Assembly: GCF_015223105.1 (NCBI RefSeq) | Contig: NZ_JADFTZ010000002.1 | Location: 124,001-188,000 of the forward strand | Direction of reading: 5' to 3' | Length of the DNA: 64,000 nt | Origin: Flavobacterium proteolyticum | GTDB lineage: Bacteria; Bacteroidota; Bacteroidia; Flavobacteriales; Flavobacteriaceae | Shown here: positions 18,729-27,290 of the stretch, one piece after another | Layout: every line of letters starts with the position of its first letter | How positions within the stretch are numbered: position 1 is the first letter of the stretch | The notes under the pieces: generated by a model | Database searches by the model: none | What the model was told of the DNA's origin: nothing | The model's input: the letters and a program-made list of their open reading frames with translations, nothing else | Made by a program: the position numbers and the translations under genes

Positions 18729-20205
18729 ACTTATATTTTTCCATTATCTCTTTCACAACCATATCTGTTTGCAAAAAACGAGCTTTTCGTTCCAAATTTT
18801 TTGGTGGTGCAACTCTTTCTAAACAATCTGAAATTGAACAAGATTCGCAAGTTACTCCAACTTTTCTTCGTTTAATATTTTCATCTTGCAAAAAAGCTAT
18901 TCTACTTAAAGAATGTTGATTAATCATAATGCCTAAAGCAATACTTCTATAATAACCTTTTCTAAAAGGATCTTTTGTAGCCGAAGAAATTACAAAATAT
19001 TCATTATCCGTATGATTATAAGAAGATATCTGACTATCTAATACATGATTTTCAGTTGTTTCTGTCAAATCTTGAATTGTTTTTAAAGATATCCATCTAC
19101 GACAGTAATGTTCATTGCGTTCATTTGCATGTGGTTCTAATAAATTTGTAATGTGTAATTCTTTGGTTAACTGAAAATCACCACGTTCAGGTTTATAACT
19201 AAATCTCAAAAAGAATAAATTTTTCAGATTAAAATCTTTTGGTAACACATTCGTTAATCGTTGATAAAAGGTTTCTGGAGAATCTGTAAAGCCTTCCATC
19301 AACATTTGAAAATCATTAGTAGAAAAAGTTTTCTTATCAAAAAAAGTTTTAAGTGATGCTACTAGTGATTTACGCGGAATTAATAAAGCTCCTGCAAAAT
19401 ATGAAGCTATAAAATTATTTAAAACTTGATCAAAACTATCAAATTTTATCCATGAAAAAGTAAACAATCTATCAGTTATATTCAAAAAATTGTAAGCAAT
19501 TTCTTTTGCATAAATAAACATTCGTTGCGAATCATCAGTTTCAGACGAAACCAAAAGAGTTTTAGAACTTGGCACAAAAACAGAACGTAAATTATTCAAT
19601 TCCTTATGCTGGGTTAACTCATCATTCTCAATTGTGTAACCGTATTCTTCAACTAAAATTTCTTCAAAATCTTTTGAATTTAACCGTTTATTCAAATCTA
19701 GTGAATATGCTTTGGCAAATTTTTCAACCTGTAGCTCAATTTCTTCAAAGTAATTATTATTTGCTTCCTGATATGAACGTAAAGCAGCTAAAAAGAAACT
19801 TTCACGTGTTAAATTATAGTGTTTAGCAATTTCAAAAAGTGTACTAATAAAGGCATTAACCTTTACAGGAGCTTCTGCAATAATATCAATTAAATCGCTT
19901 TCTTTAATTCCAAAAATATCTAATGGAATCTCTTTTAGAATTCTAGACTGCAAAATCTCTCCAATTGGCGCCAAATTTTTATCCAATTTTAAAGAAACTA
20001 ATTGATCGTATGTTGTTTCTAAAGCTTCAGATAAAAGTACAATCTTATCTCTTTTAGGATATTTTTTTCCTTTTTCAATTTCGTTTAAATACGATTTAGA
20101 CAAACCTGTCATTTTTGCCAAACCAAACAACGATAGATTTTTTTCGGTTCTAATTTGTTTCAATTTTAAACCAAAAATCAAACGGATATATTCTTCTTCA
20201 ATCAT
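18727..20205 (-). CDS. XRE-type transcription regulator with C-terminal short-chain fatty acyl regulator domain (ScfR/RamB-like)
   Basis: 492 residues from ATG 20205; a TTG one codon upstream is also open. An XRE helix-turn-helix occupies about 8-65 (LKQIRTEKNLSLFGLAKMTGLSKSYLNEIEKG). A long middle region includes a peptidase-like IrrE/DUF955-type segment (about 215-300) without a clear HExxH. The C-terminal domain has C-E-S-C-S-I-S-D-C near 453-461 and ERVAPP, matching the DUF2083 domain of RamB/ScfR-type regulators of acetate, propionate and glyoxylate genes. It is divergent from aceB, and the 187-base spacer holds repeated candidate operators, so it probably controls aceBA and itself. Activator versus repressor cannot be decided. 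Confidence 0.87.
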   Translation of the reverse strand: MIEEEYIRLIFGLKLKQIRTEKNLSLFGLAKMTGLSKSYLNEIEKGKKYPKRDKIVLLSEALETTYDQLVSLKLDKNLAPIGEILQSRILKEIPLDIFGIKESDLIDIIAEAPVKVNAFISTLFEIAKHYNLTRESFFLAALRSYQEANNNYFEEIELQVEKFAKAYSLDLNKRLNSKDFEEILVEEYGYTIENDELTQHKELNNLRSVFVPSSKTLLVSSETDDSQRMFIYAKEIAYNFLNITDRLFTFSWIKFDSFDQVLNNFIASYFAGALLIPRKSLVASLKTFFDKKTFSTNDFQMLMEGFTDSPETFYQRLTNVLPKDFNLKNLFFLRFSYKPERGDFQLTKELHITNLLEPHANERNEHYCRRWISLKTIQDLTETTENHVLDSQISSYNHTDNEYFVISSATKDPFRKGYYRSIALGIMINQHSLSRIAFLQDENIKRRKVGVTCESCSISDCLERVAPPKNLERKARFLQTDMVVKEIMEKYK

Positions 20206-20267
20206 CAATCAACTATTTAAAAAAATTAGAAACCTTTAAACTCTTTGCCTCATTTTACAATAAAAAA

Positions 20268-20275
20268 CAAATATA
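20268..20275 (-). promoter_or_regulatory. -7 box of the regulator promoter
   Basis: The plus-strand sequence CAAATATA reads TATATTTG on the minus strand, about 63 bases upstream of the regulator ATG. It abuts the left copy of the TTTTTGCGAA repeat, so a bound regulator would block this promoter. Confidence 0.6.
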
Positions 20276-20277
20276 AT

Positions 20278-20332
20278 ACATTTTTGCGAAAAATATTTTT
20301 TATGCTTTTTTTACATTTTTGCGAACGTTCGC
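20278..20332. promoter_or_regulatory. Candidate operator: two direct repeats and a palindrome between regulator and aceB
   Basis: ACATTTTTGCGAA occurs exactly twice (20278-20290 and 20313-20325), 35 bases apart. The right copy runs into the perfect 12-base palindrome GCGAACGTTCGC (20321-20332). The left copy overlaps the region upstream of the regulator -7 box, and the right copy ends directly before the aceB -33 TTG. The core TTTGCGAA resembles the TTTGCAAA core described for RamB in corynebacteria. Binding is an inference. Confidence 0.65.
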
Positions 20333-20363
20333 TTGTTTTATGTTTTTTAATTTTATAATATTG
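20333..20363 (+). promoter_or_regulatory. Likely aceB promoter
   Basis: TTG at 20333-20335 and TAATATTG at 20356-20363 (one mismatch to TAnnTTTG) are separated by 20 bases, 29 bases before the aceB start. The imperfect -7 box suits a promoter that needs an activator or is only used under induction. Confidence 0.5.
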
Positions 20364-20392
20364 TACCAATCAAACAAATAAACTTTCTAATT

Positions 20393-21976
20393 ATGGAAAC
20401 GAATATCTCACAACTTCAAGTAAAACAACAAGAAAAGTATCCTGAAATCCTTTCAGATGATGCTTTATTATTTATAGAAAAGCTACAAGTAAAATTCAAT
20501 CCAAAAAGATTAGAATTACTAGAAAAGCGAAAAGAACAACAAAAAAGTTTTGATTTAGGTGAAAAGCCTCATTTTCCAAAAGAAACATTAGAAATAAGAA
20601 ATAGCAATTGGACTGCTGCACCAATCCCTGAAATTTTGCTAGACAGAAGAGTTGAAATTACAGGACCTGTTGACAGAAAAATGGTTATTAATGCATTAAA
20701 TTCTGGCGCAAAAGTCTTTATGGCAGATTTTGAAGATAGCTGCTCTCCTACTTGGTCTAACTTATTAGATGGGCAACAAAATTTAAAAGATGCTATAAAC
20801 AAAACCATTTCAATAGAACAAAATGGAAAAAAATATCAATTAAATAATAATCAAACAGCCACACTTTTAGTCCGTCCAAGAGGCTTGCATTTAGAAGAAA
20901 AAAACATTCAATTAGATGGGAAAAATTTTTCTGGCGCATTAGTAGATTTTGGTTTATTCTTTTTCCACAATGCAGAAACTCTAATAAAACAAGAATTAGC
21001 TCCATTTTTCTATTTACCAAAATTAGAACATTATGAAGAAGCTCGTTGGTGGGATGATGTTTTTTTATATTCACAAGACTACTTCAAAATTCCAATCGGA
21101 ACAATAAAAGCAACCGTTTTAATTGAAACAATTACTGCAAGTTTTCAATTAGATGAAATCATATATGAATTAAAAGATCATATGGCAGGATTAAATTGTG
21201 GAAGATGGGATTACATTTTTTCATACATCAAAAAACTAAAATTACAGTCTGGTTTTATGATTCCAGACAGAGACCAAGTTACAATGACTAGCCCTTTTAT
21301 GAGTGCCTATTCGCAAAGAGTAGTTCAAGTTTGCCACAAAAGAAATGTACTAGCAATAGGCGGAATGGCAGCGCAAATTCCTATAAAAAATGACGAACAT
21401 GCAAATGAAATAGCATATGAAAAAGTAAAATCAGATAAAGAAAGAGAAGTTAAAAACGGACACGATGGCACTTGGGTAGCTCATCCAGGATTAGTACCGC
21501 TAGCAATGAAAGTTTTCAACGAAAATATGCCAACAAAAAACCAAATGCATATTAAAAGAGCTGAATTGAATATAACAGAAGAACAATTGTTAGAACTTCC
21601 GAAAGGAACCGTAACAGAAAACGGAGTCCGTAAAAATATCAATGTTGGAATTTTATACATCGAATCTTGGCTTATGGGAGTTGGAGCAGCAGCTTTATAT
21701 AATTTGATGGAAGATGCGGCCACAGCTGAAATCTCAAGAACACAATTATGGCTTTGGTTACATAAAGAAGTTATTCTTGAAAATGGAGAAAAATGCACCG
21801 CAGAATTATATCAAAAATACACCTCTGAAGAGTTAATCAAAATCAAAGATTATGTTGGAGAAGAACAATTTAATTCAGGAAAATTTGAATTAGCGACTAA
21901 ACTTTTCACAGATATGATATTAAATTCAGAATTAGACGACTTTTTAACCTTGAAAGCATACGAATATATAGACTAA
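20393..21976 (+). CDS. aceB: Malate synthase A
   Basis: 527 residues, isoform A length. Motifs are the ADFEDSCSPTWSN metal/acetyl-CoA region, LLVRPRGLHL with the catalytic Arg, ATVLIETITASFQLDEI, GLNCGRWDYIFSYIK, and AEISRTQLWLWLHKEV before the catalytic C-terminal plug. It condenses glyoxylate with acetyl-CoA to malate in the glyoxylate shunt. It is the first gene of an aceB-aceA pair facing the ScfR-like regulator. A hairpin in the 87-base gap to aceA may adjust relative expression. Confidence 0.95.
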   Translation: METNISQLQVKQQEKYPEILSDDALLFIEKLQVKFNPKRLELLEKRKEQQKSFDLGEKPHFPKETLEIRNSNWTAAPIPEILLDRRVEITGPVDRKMVINALNSGAKVFMADFEDSCSPTWSNLLDGQQNLKDAINKTISIEQNGKKYQLNNNQTATLLVRPRGLHLEEKNIQLDGKNFSGALVDFGLFFFHNAETLIKQELAPFFYLPKLEHYEEARWWDDVFLYSQDYFKIPIGTIKATVLIETITASFQLDEIIYELKDHMAGLNCGRWDYIFSYIKKLKLQSGFMIPDRDQVTMTSPFMSAYSQRVVQVCHKRNVLAIGGMAAQIPIKNDEHANEIAYEKVKSDKEREVKNGHDGTWVAHPGLVPLAMKVFNENMPTKNQMHIKRAELNITEEQLLELPKGTVTENGVRKNINVGILYIESWLMGVGAAALYNLMEDAATAEISRTQLWLWLHKEVILENGEKCTAELYQKYTSEELIKIKDYVGEEQFNSGKFELATKLFTDMILNSELDDFLTLKAYEYID

Positions 21977-21983
21977 CAAAAAA

Positions 21984-22013
21984 AACTGCCGAATGCTGCA
22001 ACATCCGACAGTT
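21984..22013 (+). other. Intercistronic hairpin between aceB and aceA
   Basis: AACTGCCGAATG (21984-21995) pairs with CATCCGACAGTT with 10 of 12 positions matched and a 6-base loop. No T-run follows, so it looks like an RNA-processing or stability element rather than a full terminator. Confidence 0.5.
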
Positions 22014-22063
22014 TATCCATAAATAATTATAAAATAATAACTATCTAAAAACACCACAAAATT

Positions 22064-23341
22064 ATGAAAACTGAAGAAAGAATTCAACAATTAGTTACCG
22101 ATTGGACAACAAATCCAAGATGGAAAGGTATCGAAAGACCTTACACCGCGGAAAAAGTAGTAGAACTGCAAGGTTCATATCAAATTGAATATTCTATCGC
22201 ACGCCGTGGAGCTGAAATTCTTTGGAACAAATTAAACAATCAAGATTGGGTTGCAGGTTTAGGCGCACTAACAGGAAATCAAGCTATTCAAGAAGTAGAA
22301 GCTGGACTAGAAGCTATTTATTTGAGTGGCTGGCAAGTAGCTGCAGATGCCAACGTTGCTGGAGAAATGTATCCCGATCAATCTTTATATCCTGCTAACA
22401 GTGTTCCATTAGTTGTTAAGCGTATTAATAACGCATTGTTACGCGCCGACCAAATTCAGTCTGTGAACAAAGTTGAAAATAAAAAAGATTATTTAGTTCC
22501 AATTGTAGCCGATGCAGAGGCGGGTTTTGGAGGCAACTTAAATGCTTTTGAACTTATGAAAAGCATGATTGAAGCTGGGGCTGCAGGAGTTCACTTCGAA
22601 GACCAACTTTCATCTGCAAAAAAATGTGGCCATTTAGGTGGAAAAGTATTAGTTCCAACACAAGAAGCTATCAATAAATTAATTGCTGCACGATTAGCGG
22701 CTGACACAATGGGAGTTCCAACATTAATTGTGGCTCGAACTGATGCTGATGCCGCCAATTTATTAACCAGCGACATTGATGAAAGAGATAGAAAATTTAT
22801 TACAGGAGAGAGAACTCCTGAAGGATTTTTTTACGTAGAAGCAGGAATTGAACAAGGAATTGACAGAGGATTGTCATATGCTCCTTATGCTGATTTAGTT
22901 TGGTTAGAAACTTCTACACCCGATTTAGAAGAAGCAAGAAAATTTGCCGCGGCTATCCATAAACAATATCCTGGAAAATTATTAGCTTATAATTGTTCTC
23001 CATCATTCAATTGGGCAGCAAAATTATCAGTTGCGCAAATGGAAACATTCCGTGAAGATATTGCTAAATTGGGATATAAATTTCAATTTATAACATTAGC
23101 TGGATTCCATGCTTTAAATACTTCAATGTTTGAATTAGCTTTAGCATACAAACGCAAAGGAATGGCAGGATATTCAGAATTACAAGAAAAAGAGTTTGCT
23201 TTACAAGCTGAAGGATTTAGAGCTGTAAAACATCAAAACTTTGTTGGAACAAGTTATTTTGATGAAGTTCAAAATGCTGTGACCGCAGGATTATCTTCAA
23301 CTGTAGCCATGAAAGATTCTACAGAAACTGCACAATTTTAA
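22064..23341 (+). CDS. aceA: Isocitrate lyase
   Basis: 425 residues. The signature KKCGH (186-190, catalytic C188) is present, as are [27 protein letters not shown] and YNCSPSFNW. It splits isocitrate into glyoxylate and succinate and so bypasses the CO2-losing steps of the TCA cycle. It lies 87 bases after aceB on the same strand and ends at a strong terminator, so aceB-aceA probably form one unit under the divergent regulator. Confidence 0.96.
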   Translation: MKTEERIQQLVTDWTTNPRWKGIERPYTAEKVVELQGSYQIEYSIARRGAEILWNKLNNQDWVAGLGALTGNQAIQEVEAGLEAIYLSGWQVAADANVAGEMYPDQSLYPANSVPLVVKRINNALLRADQIQSVNKVENKKDYLVPIVADAEAGFGGNLNAFELMKSMIEAGAAGVHFEDQLSSAKKCGHLGGKVLVPTQEAINKLIAARLAADTMGVPTLIVARTDADAANLLTSDIDERDRKFITGERTPEGFFYVEAGIEQGIDRGLSYAPYADLVWLETSTPDLEEARKFAAAIHKQYPGKLLAYNCSPSFNWAAKLSVAQMETFREDIAKLGYKFQFITLAGFHALNTSMFELALAYKRKGMAGYSELQEKEFALQAEGFRAVKHQNFVGTSYFDEVQNAVTAGLSSTVAMKDSTETAQF

Positions 23342-23370
23342 CCTTATTAATTTTTAATTTTGAGTTTGTT

Positions 23371-23406
23371 GAAGCCCCATTGGATAAAGAATTGGGGCTT
23401 CTTTTT
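23371..23406. terminator. Terminator of aceA
   Basis: GAAGCCCCA (23371-23379) pairs perfectly with TGGGGCTTC (23393-23401) and is followed by a T-run that overlaps the stop of the convergent gene. Confidence 0.88.
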
Positions 23407-23701
23407 ATCGTAAAACTAAATTCGTTACTAAATCTTTTCTGAGTTCTTCATTTATCATCTTGATGATTTTTTCTTTCCCATAACTTAGTTCTTCTCTTAA
23501 AACCGCTGACGATAAAGCTACATACAATGTAGAACCTTTGAGCTGAATTTCGGTTGTGTAATTATTTACTCCATTTCCCATTAAATTTTTCCAAGCATCT
23601 CGAACATTAACTACATCCATACCTGCTTCCAACTTATTTTGAGAAATAAATTGTTTTAATACATCTCCTATCGGACTCTCTTCGTTAAATCGCTTAGCCA
23701 T
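23405..23701 (-). CDS. DUF721 protein, DciA-like
   Basis: 98 residues, small and basic. It has the DUF721 pattern ESPIGDVLKQFI near the N terminus, VRDAWKNLMG and the Leu/Val-rich segment GSTLYVALSSAVLREELSY. DUF721 includes DciA, the helicase-loader-like partner of DnaB in bacteria without DnaC, so a role in replicative helicase loading is likely by family. The start ATG lies one base after the stop of the upstream lipoprotein gene, suggesting one transcript. Confidence 0.85.
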   Translation of the reverse strand: MAKRFNEESPIGDVLKQFISQNKLEAGMDVVNVRDAWKNLMGNGVNNYTTEIQLKGSTLYVALSSAVLREELSYGKEKIIKMINEELRKDLVTNLVLR

Positions 23702-23702
23702 T

Positions 23703-24119
23703 TTATTTTACTGAAAATTTTGCTGGTCTTTTGTAATAATATTCAATCTCTTGTTGATTTTTTACAACTAATTTATCCTTAGTTAATTCGATAATTTCTT
23801 CCTTCCAGGAAGCATATTTAGTTTTATATTGAAGTAAAGCATCTCCATCCTTAACAACCACAACAACATCTTCTTGAATATCATTAGTTAAATACGTCCC
23901 GTCTAATTGAGGCATTACTTTCTTTCTAAAACCTTTATTAGCTTCTATTTTAAAGAAATCAATAGTTTCATTTACTTTATATTCTTTCTTGTCTCCATCG
24001 GGAAGCTCTACTTTTTCAATTTCCCAATAACCGTTTAAATTCGAAAGATCAGCCTCGGTAATTTTCTGCTTACACGAAAGAACTGATACTAAAACAATTA
24101 ACAAAAGAATTCTTTTCAT
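23703..24119 (-). CDS. Small lipocalin-like lipoprotein
   Basis: 138 residues with a lipoprotein signal ending LSC (Cys about 16). The mature part has LNGYWEIEKVELPDG near the start and alternating strands ending LVVKNQQEIEYYYKRP, which is the pattern of lipocalin-like (DUF4488-type) Bacteroidota lipoproteins. Ligand and role are unknown. It is cotranscribed with the DciA-like gene, one base away. Confidence 0.7.
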   Translation of the reverse strand: MKRILLLIVLVSVLSCKQKITEADLSNLNGYWEIEKVELPDGDKKEYKVNETIDFFKIEANKGFRKKVMPQLDGTYLTNDIQEDVVVVVKDGDALLQYKTKYASWKEEIIELTKDKLVVKNQQEIEYYYKRPAKFSVK

Positions 24120-24227
24120 ACTAATATTATCTAATTAGATTATAAAATTACAATTAAAATTTATTTGAATTAAACTATTCTGTATTTTTATTGTCTAACT
24201 TTAATAAGTCTTAAAAATAATTTAGCT

Positions 24228-25292
24228 ATGAAAAAAATATCATTACTTTTTATCTTGGTTACTTCATTATGGAGTTGCAATTCAGATGATGGAAATTCAT
24301 CAAATGAGGAAGCTATGTATTTTCCTCCAATTGGTTCATCAACATGGGAAACTAAAACAGTAGCATCACTTGGATGGAATGAAACCCAAGTACAACCCTT
24401 GTTAGATTATTTAGAATTAAAACATACTAAAGGCTTTATCATTCTTCACAATGGAAAAATTGTAATGGAAAATTATTTTAATGGTCATAGCTCCAATGAT
24501 CCATGGTACTGGGCGAGCGCAGGTAAAACTTTAACAGCTACCGTAACTGGAATTGCCCAACAAGAAGGCTATTTAAACATCAATAACAAAGTTTCAGATT
24601 ATCTAGGAACGGGTTGGACAAGTGCTCCAATTGCTAAAGAAAATTTAATTACTAATAAACACCTTTTAACCATGACGTCAGGTTTAAACGATGCTTTAGG
24701 CGATGATGTTTCTCCCGCAAACTTACAATATGTTGCTGATGCCGGAACACGATGGGCGTACCATAATGTTTATGTTAAATTACAAGATGTTGTAGCACAA
24801 GCAACTGGCCAAACATGGACAAACTATTTTAACACTAAACTTAGGGATAGAATCGGAATGACAGGTGGCGCATGGATACAAAGTGATGGCTTAAGTATCT
24901 ATTGGAGCACAACAAGAAATATGGCTCGTTTTGGTTTATTAGCATTAAATAAAGGAAAATGGGAAAACAATCAGATAGTACCAGAAAGTTATATGCAAAA
25001 TGCAACAACTACATCACAAAATTTAAATTTAGCTTATGGTTATTTGTGGTGGCTAAATGGAAAATCAAGTTTTAGATTACCACAAAGTCAATTACAATTT
25101 AACGGAACTCTAATATCATCAGCACCTAGTGATATGTATTGTGCTTTAGGTAAAAACGATCAAAAAATATACATCGTTCCAAGTAGAAAATTAGTTATTA
25201 TTAGAATGGGAGATGTTGCAGATGGTGTAAATTTTGCATTATCAGATTTTGACGAGACTTTATGGGAAAAAATAAGTGCTGTTATCAACTAA
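24228..25292 (+). CDS. Serine hydrolase lipoprotein, beta-lactamase/AmpC-like fold
   Basis: 354 residues. The lipoprotein signal ends LWS-C (Cys 17). The class C beta-lactamase/6-aminohexanoate-hydrolase-like domain has S-A-G-K as the SxxK nucleophile motif in YWASAGKTLTATV, YHNVYVKLQDVV as the YxN equivalent and a C-terminal YIVPSRKLVIIRMG region. Members act as periplasmic esterases, peptidases or amide hydrolases. A true antibiotic-hydrolysing role is not indicated. The stop codon lies inside its own terminator stem. Confidence 0.88.
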   Translation: MKKISLLFILVTSLWSCNSDDGNSSNEEAMYFPPIGSSTWETKTVASLGWNETQVQPLLDYLELKHTKGFIILHNGKIVMENYFNGHSSNDPWYWASAGKTLTATVTGIAQQEGYLNINNKVSDYLGTGWTSAPIAKENLITNKHLLTMTSGLNDALGDDVSPANLQYVADAGTRWAYHNVYVKLQDVVAQATGQTWTNYFNTKLRDRIGMTGGAWIQSDGLSIYWSTTRNMARFGLLALNKGKWENNQIVPESYMQNATTTSQNLNLAYGYLWWLNGKSSFRLPQSQLQFNGTLISSAPSDMYCALGKNDQKIYIVPSRKLVIIRMGDVADGVNFALSDFDETLWEKISAVIN

Positions 25293-25306
25293 CAGCACTT
25301 GTTTTT
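25275..25306. terminator. Terminator overlapping the serine hydrolase stop codon
   Basis: AGTGCTGTTA (25275-25284) and TAACAGCACT (25290-25299) form a perfect 10-base stem with a 5-base loop, followed by TGTTTTTA. The right arm begins with the TAA stop codon. Confidence 0.85.
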
Positions 25307-25487
25307 ATTTTTTGACTTTCTTTTTACCACTTGTAAACTTAATTAACAAGTACATAAATATGGCAAAAGACGCCAAACGTAATGTTAAAAATATAAAGTC
25401 ATAATCACTGAATGGAATGGCAACTAAAGCCATAATAACAGCTACTAAAAGAAGCTGAACAGTTCTGTATTTTAAAAGTTCTTTCAC
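25305..25487 (-). CDS. Small two-helix membrane protein
   Basis: 60 residues from GTG 25487; an in-frame TAA two codons upstream leaves no earlier start. Two hydrophobic helices (about 10-27 and 32-50) are followed by a lysine-rich tail. I do not recognise a family. It follows ftsY after 10 bases on the same strand and may be its last cotranscribed gene. Confidence 0.6.
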   Translation of the reverse strand: MKELLKYRTVQLLLVAVIMALVAIPFSDYDFIFLTLRLASFAIFMYLLIKFTSGKKKVKK

Positions 25488-25497
25488 CGTTTAAATC

Positions 25498-26478
25498 TTA
25501 TTTAAAAAACGAATCTACAAATTCGTATTTATTAAACACTTGTAAATCTTCAATTCCTTCACCTACTCCAATGTATTTTACAGGAATTTGAAACTGATCT
25601 GAAATTCCAATTACAACTCCACCTTTTGCAGTTCCGTCTAACTTAGTAACTGCTAAACACGAAACTTCTGTTGCTGCAGTAAATTGTTTGGCTTGTTCAA
25701 AAGCATTTTGCCCTGTTGAACCATCTAAAACCAAAAGTACATCATTTGGTGTATTTTCCACCACTTTTTGCATTACTTTTTTCACTTTAGAAAGTTCGTT
25801 CATCAAACCAACTTTGTTATGTAAACGACCTGCTGTATCAATAATAACTACATCAGCATTTTGAGCTACGGCACTTTGTAATGTATCAAACGCAACAGAT
25901 GCTGGATCACTTCCCATTTGTTGTTTTACGATTGGTATACCAACTCTATCTGCCCAAATTTGCAACTGATCAATTGCGGCAGCTCTAAAGGTATCTGCAG
26001 CACCTAAAACAACGTTGTAACCCGCTTTCTTAAACTGATAAGCTAATTTACCAATAGTAGTTGTTTTTCCTACTCCATTAACACCTACTACCATAATTAC
26101 ATATGGCTTTGTGTTTGCTGGAATTTCAAACTGCGTTGCTTCACCTGAATTAGTTTCAGATAACAAACCTGCAATTTCTTCACGAAGAATACCGTTTAAT
26201 TCATCCGTCCCTAAGTATTTATCTCTTGAAACGCGTTCTTCAATTCGTTCAATAATCTTTAATGTTGTATTTACACCAACATCTGAAGAAACCAAAATTT
26301 CTTCTAAATTATCTAAAACTTCCGCATCTACTTTAGATTTTCCCGCAACAGCTTTGGTTAGCTTAGAAAAAAAGGATGTTTTGGATTTTTCTAAACCTTT
26401 ATCTAAAGTTTGTTTTGCCTCTTCGCTAATAGCTTGATCTTTCTTATCGGAAGAGAATATTTTTTTAAAAAAACTCAT
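25498..26478 (-). CDS. ftsY: Signal recognition particle receptor FtsY
   Basis: 326 residues. The NG domain has Walker A GVNGVGKTT (132-140), GAADTFRAAA, DTAGR, the TKLDGTAKGG motif and the C-terminal GVGEGIEDLQVF segment. The acidic A domain is short (about 1-40), as is common in Bacteroidota. This GTPase docks SRP-ribosome complexes at the inner membrane. It lies downstream of rpmB-rpmG-DUF4295, a conserved order in this phylum, but here a terminator and a separate promoter lie between them. Confidence 0.96.
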   Translation of the reverse strand: MSFFKKIFSSDKKDQAISEEAKQTLDKGLEKSKTSFFSKLTKAVAGKSKVDAEVLDNLEEILVSSDVGVNTTLKIIERIEERVSRDKYLGTDELNGILREEIAGLLSETNSGEATQFEIPANTKPYVIMVVGVNGVGKTTTIGKLAYQFKKAGYNVVLGAADTFRAAAIDQLQIWADRVGIPIVKQQMGSDPASVAFDTLQSAVAQNADVVIIDTAGRLHNKVGLMNELSKVKKVMQKVVENTPNDVLLVLDGSTGQNAFEQAKQFTAATEVSCLAVTKLDGTAKGGVVIGISDQFQIPVKYIGVGEGIEDLQVFNKYEFVDSFFK

Positions 26479-26540
26479 ACTAAAATCAGGATTTAAGTTT
26501 TTACGGTTAAACTATTTTGGTTCCAAATCCATTTATCAGA

Positions 26541-26570
26541 CAAATGTAAAAATAAAAAAGCTACTTTCAA
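26541..26570 (-). promoter_or_regulatory. ftsY promoter overlapping the upstream terminator
   Basis: On the minus strand TACATTTG (26541-26548) has TTG 19 bases upstream (26568-26570). That TTG sits in the loop and arm of the ribosomal-operon terminator hairpin, so terminator and promoter share bases. Confidence 0.65.
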
Positions 26571-26582
26571 ACGAAAGTAGCT
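26552..26582 (-). terminator. Terminator of the rpmB-rpmG-DUF4295 operon
   Basis: On the minus strand AGCTACTTTC/GAAAGTAGCT forms a perfect 10-base stem with a 4-base loop, followed by a T-rich run. Confidence 0.85.
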
Positions 26583-26604
26583 CATCTATATAATGTAAAA
26601 TGAA

Positions 26605-26757
26605 TTATTTCTTTTTCAAGAATTCATCAACTTCTTCTGGAGTCATAACTGATTCAACGAAAGTATAAGCACCAGTTTTTGGAGACTTAACCATTTTGAT
26701 AGCTTTAGTTAATCTTTTAGAAGCTGTTTGTAAAGTTGCTACGGTTTTCTTTGCCAT
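26605..26757 (-). CDS. DUF4295 small basic protein
   Basis: 50 residues from ATG 26757 to TAA 26605. The sequence begins MAKKTVATLQTASKRLTK, continues with KSPKTGAYTFVESVM and ends PEEVDEFLKKK. This matches DUF4295, a short basic protein found directly after rpmG in Bacteroidota. The constant linkage to ribosomal proteins suggests a ribosome-associated role, but none is proven as far as I know. Confidence 0.92.
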   Translation of the reverse strand: MAKKTVATLQTASKRLTKAIKMVKSPKTGAYTFVESVMTPEEVDEFLKKK

Positions 26758-26765
26758 GACTTATC

Positions 26766-26948
26766 TTATTTAATTTCTTTGTGAACAGTTACTCTTTTTA
26801 AGATTGGATTAAATTTTTTAATCTCTAATCTATCTGGAGTGTTTTTTTTATTTTTTGTAGTAATGTAACGAGATGTTCCAGGAACTCCTGAAGTCTTGTG
26901 CTCTGTACATTCTAAAATAACTTGGATTCTATTACCTTTCTTTGCCAT
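26766..26948 (-). CDS. rpmG: 50S ribosomal protein L33
   Basis: 60 residues. It starts [17 protein letters not shown] and contains [23 protein letters not shown], the L33 signature. The Cys pairs of the zinc-binding form are absent (only one Cys, in LECTEH), so this is the zinc-independent type. It is a component of the large subunit near the E site. It lies 8 bases before DUF4295 and 20 bases after rpmB. Confidence 0.95.
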
Positions 26949-26968
26949 TTTGATCTATGTTTTAAGGA

Positions 26969-27211
26969 TTATACAGATTTAACAAATCCGTTAGCTTTTG
27001 CATTTTTCAATACAGCAGCAATTCCATTTTTATTAATCGTTTTTAAAGCAGCGGTTGAAATTTTCAACGTTACCCATCTATCTTCTTCAGGAATATAAAA
27101 ACGTTTTTTAACTAAGTTAACAGAGAATTTTCTCTTTGTTTTATTCATAGCGTGAGAAACATTGTTTCCTACCATCGCTCTTTTACCTGTAAGTTCACAA
27201 ACTCTTGACAT
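26969..27211 (-). CDS. rpmB: 50S ribosomal protein L28
   Basis: 80 residues, start MSRVCELTGKRAMVGNNVSHAMNKTKRKF, typical for L28. It lacks a second Cys pair. First gene of the rpmB-rpmG-DUF4295 operon. The stretch up to cinA (27212-27290) is A/T-rich with TTTCTTTG on the minus strand, a one-base variant of the -7 box. Confidence 0.96.
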   Translation of the reverse strand: MSRVCELTGKRAMVGNNVSHAMNKTKRKFSVNLVKKRFYIPEEDRWVTLKISTAALKTINKNGIAAVLKNAKANGFVKSV

Positions 27212-27290
27212 TATTTCTAATCTTTATTTCGTTATCTAAAATCAGGGTGCAAAGAAACAAAATCGATTTCATATACACAACTATCTTTTA

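Noticed and set aside
24228..25292. Antibiotic-resistance beta-lactamase
   Set aside because: Only the SxxK fold motif is shared; the lipoprotein anchor and the weak match in the KTG region fit a general serine hydrolase of this fold.
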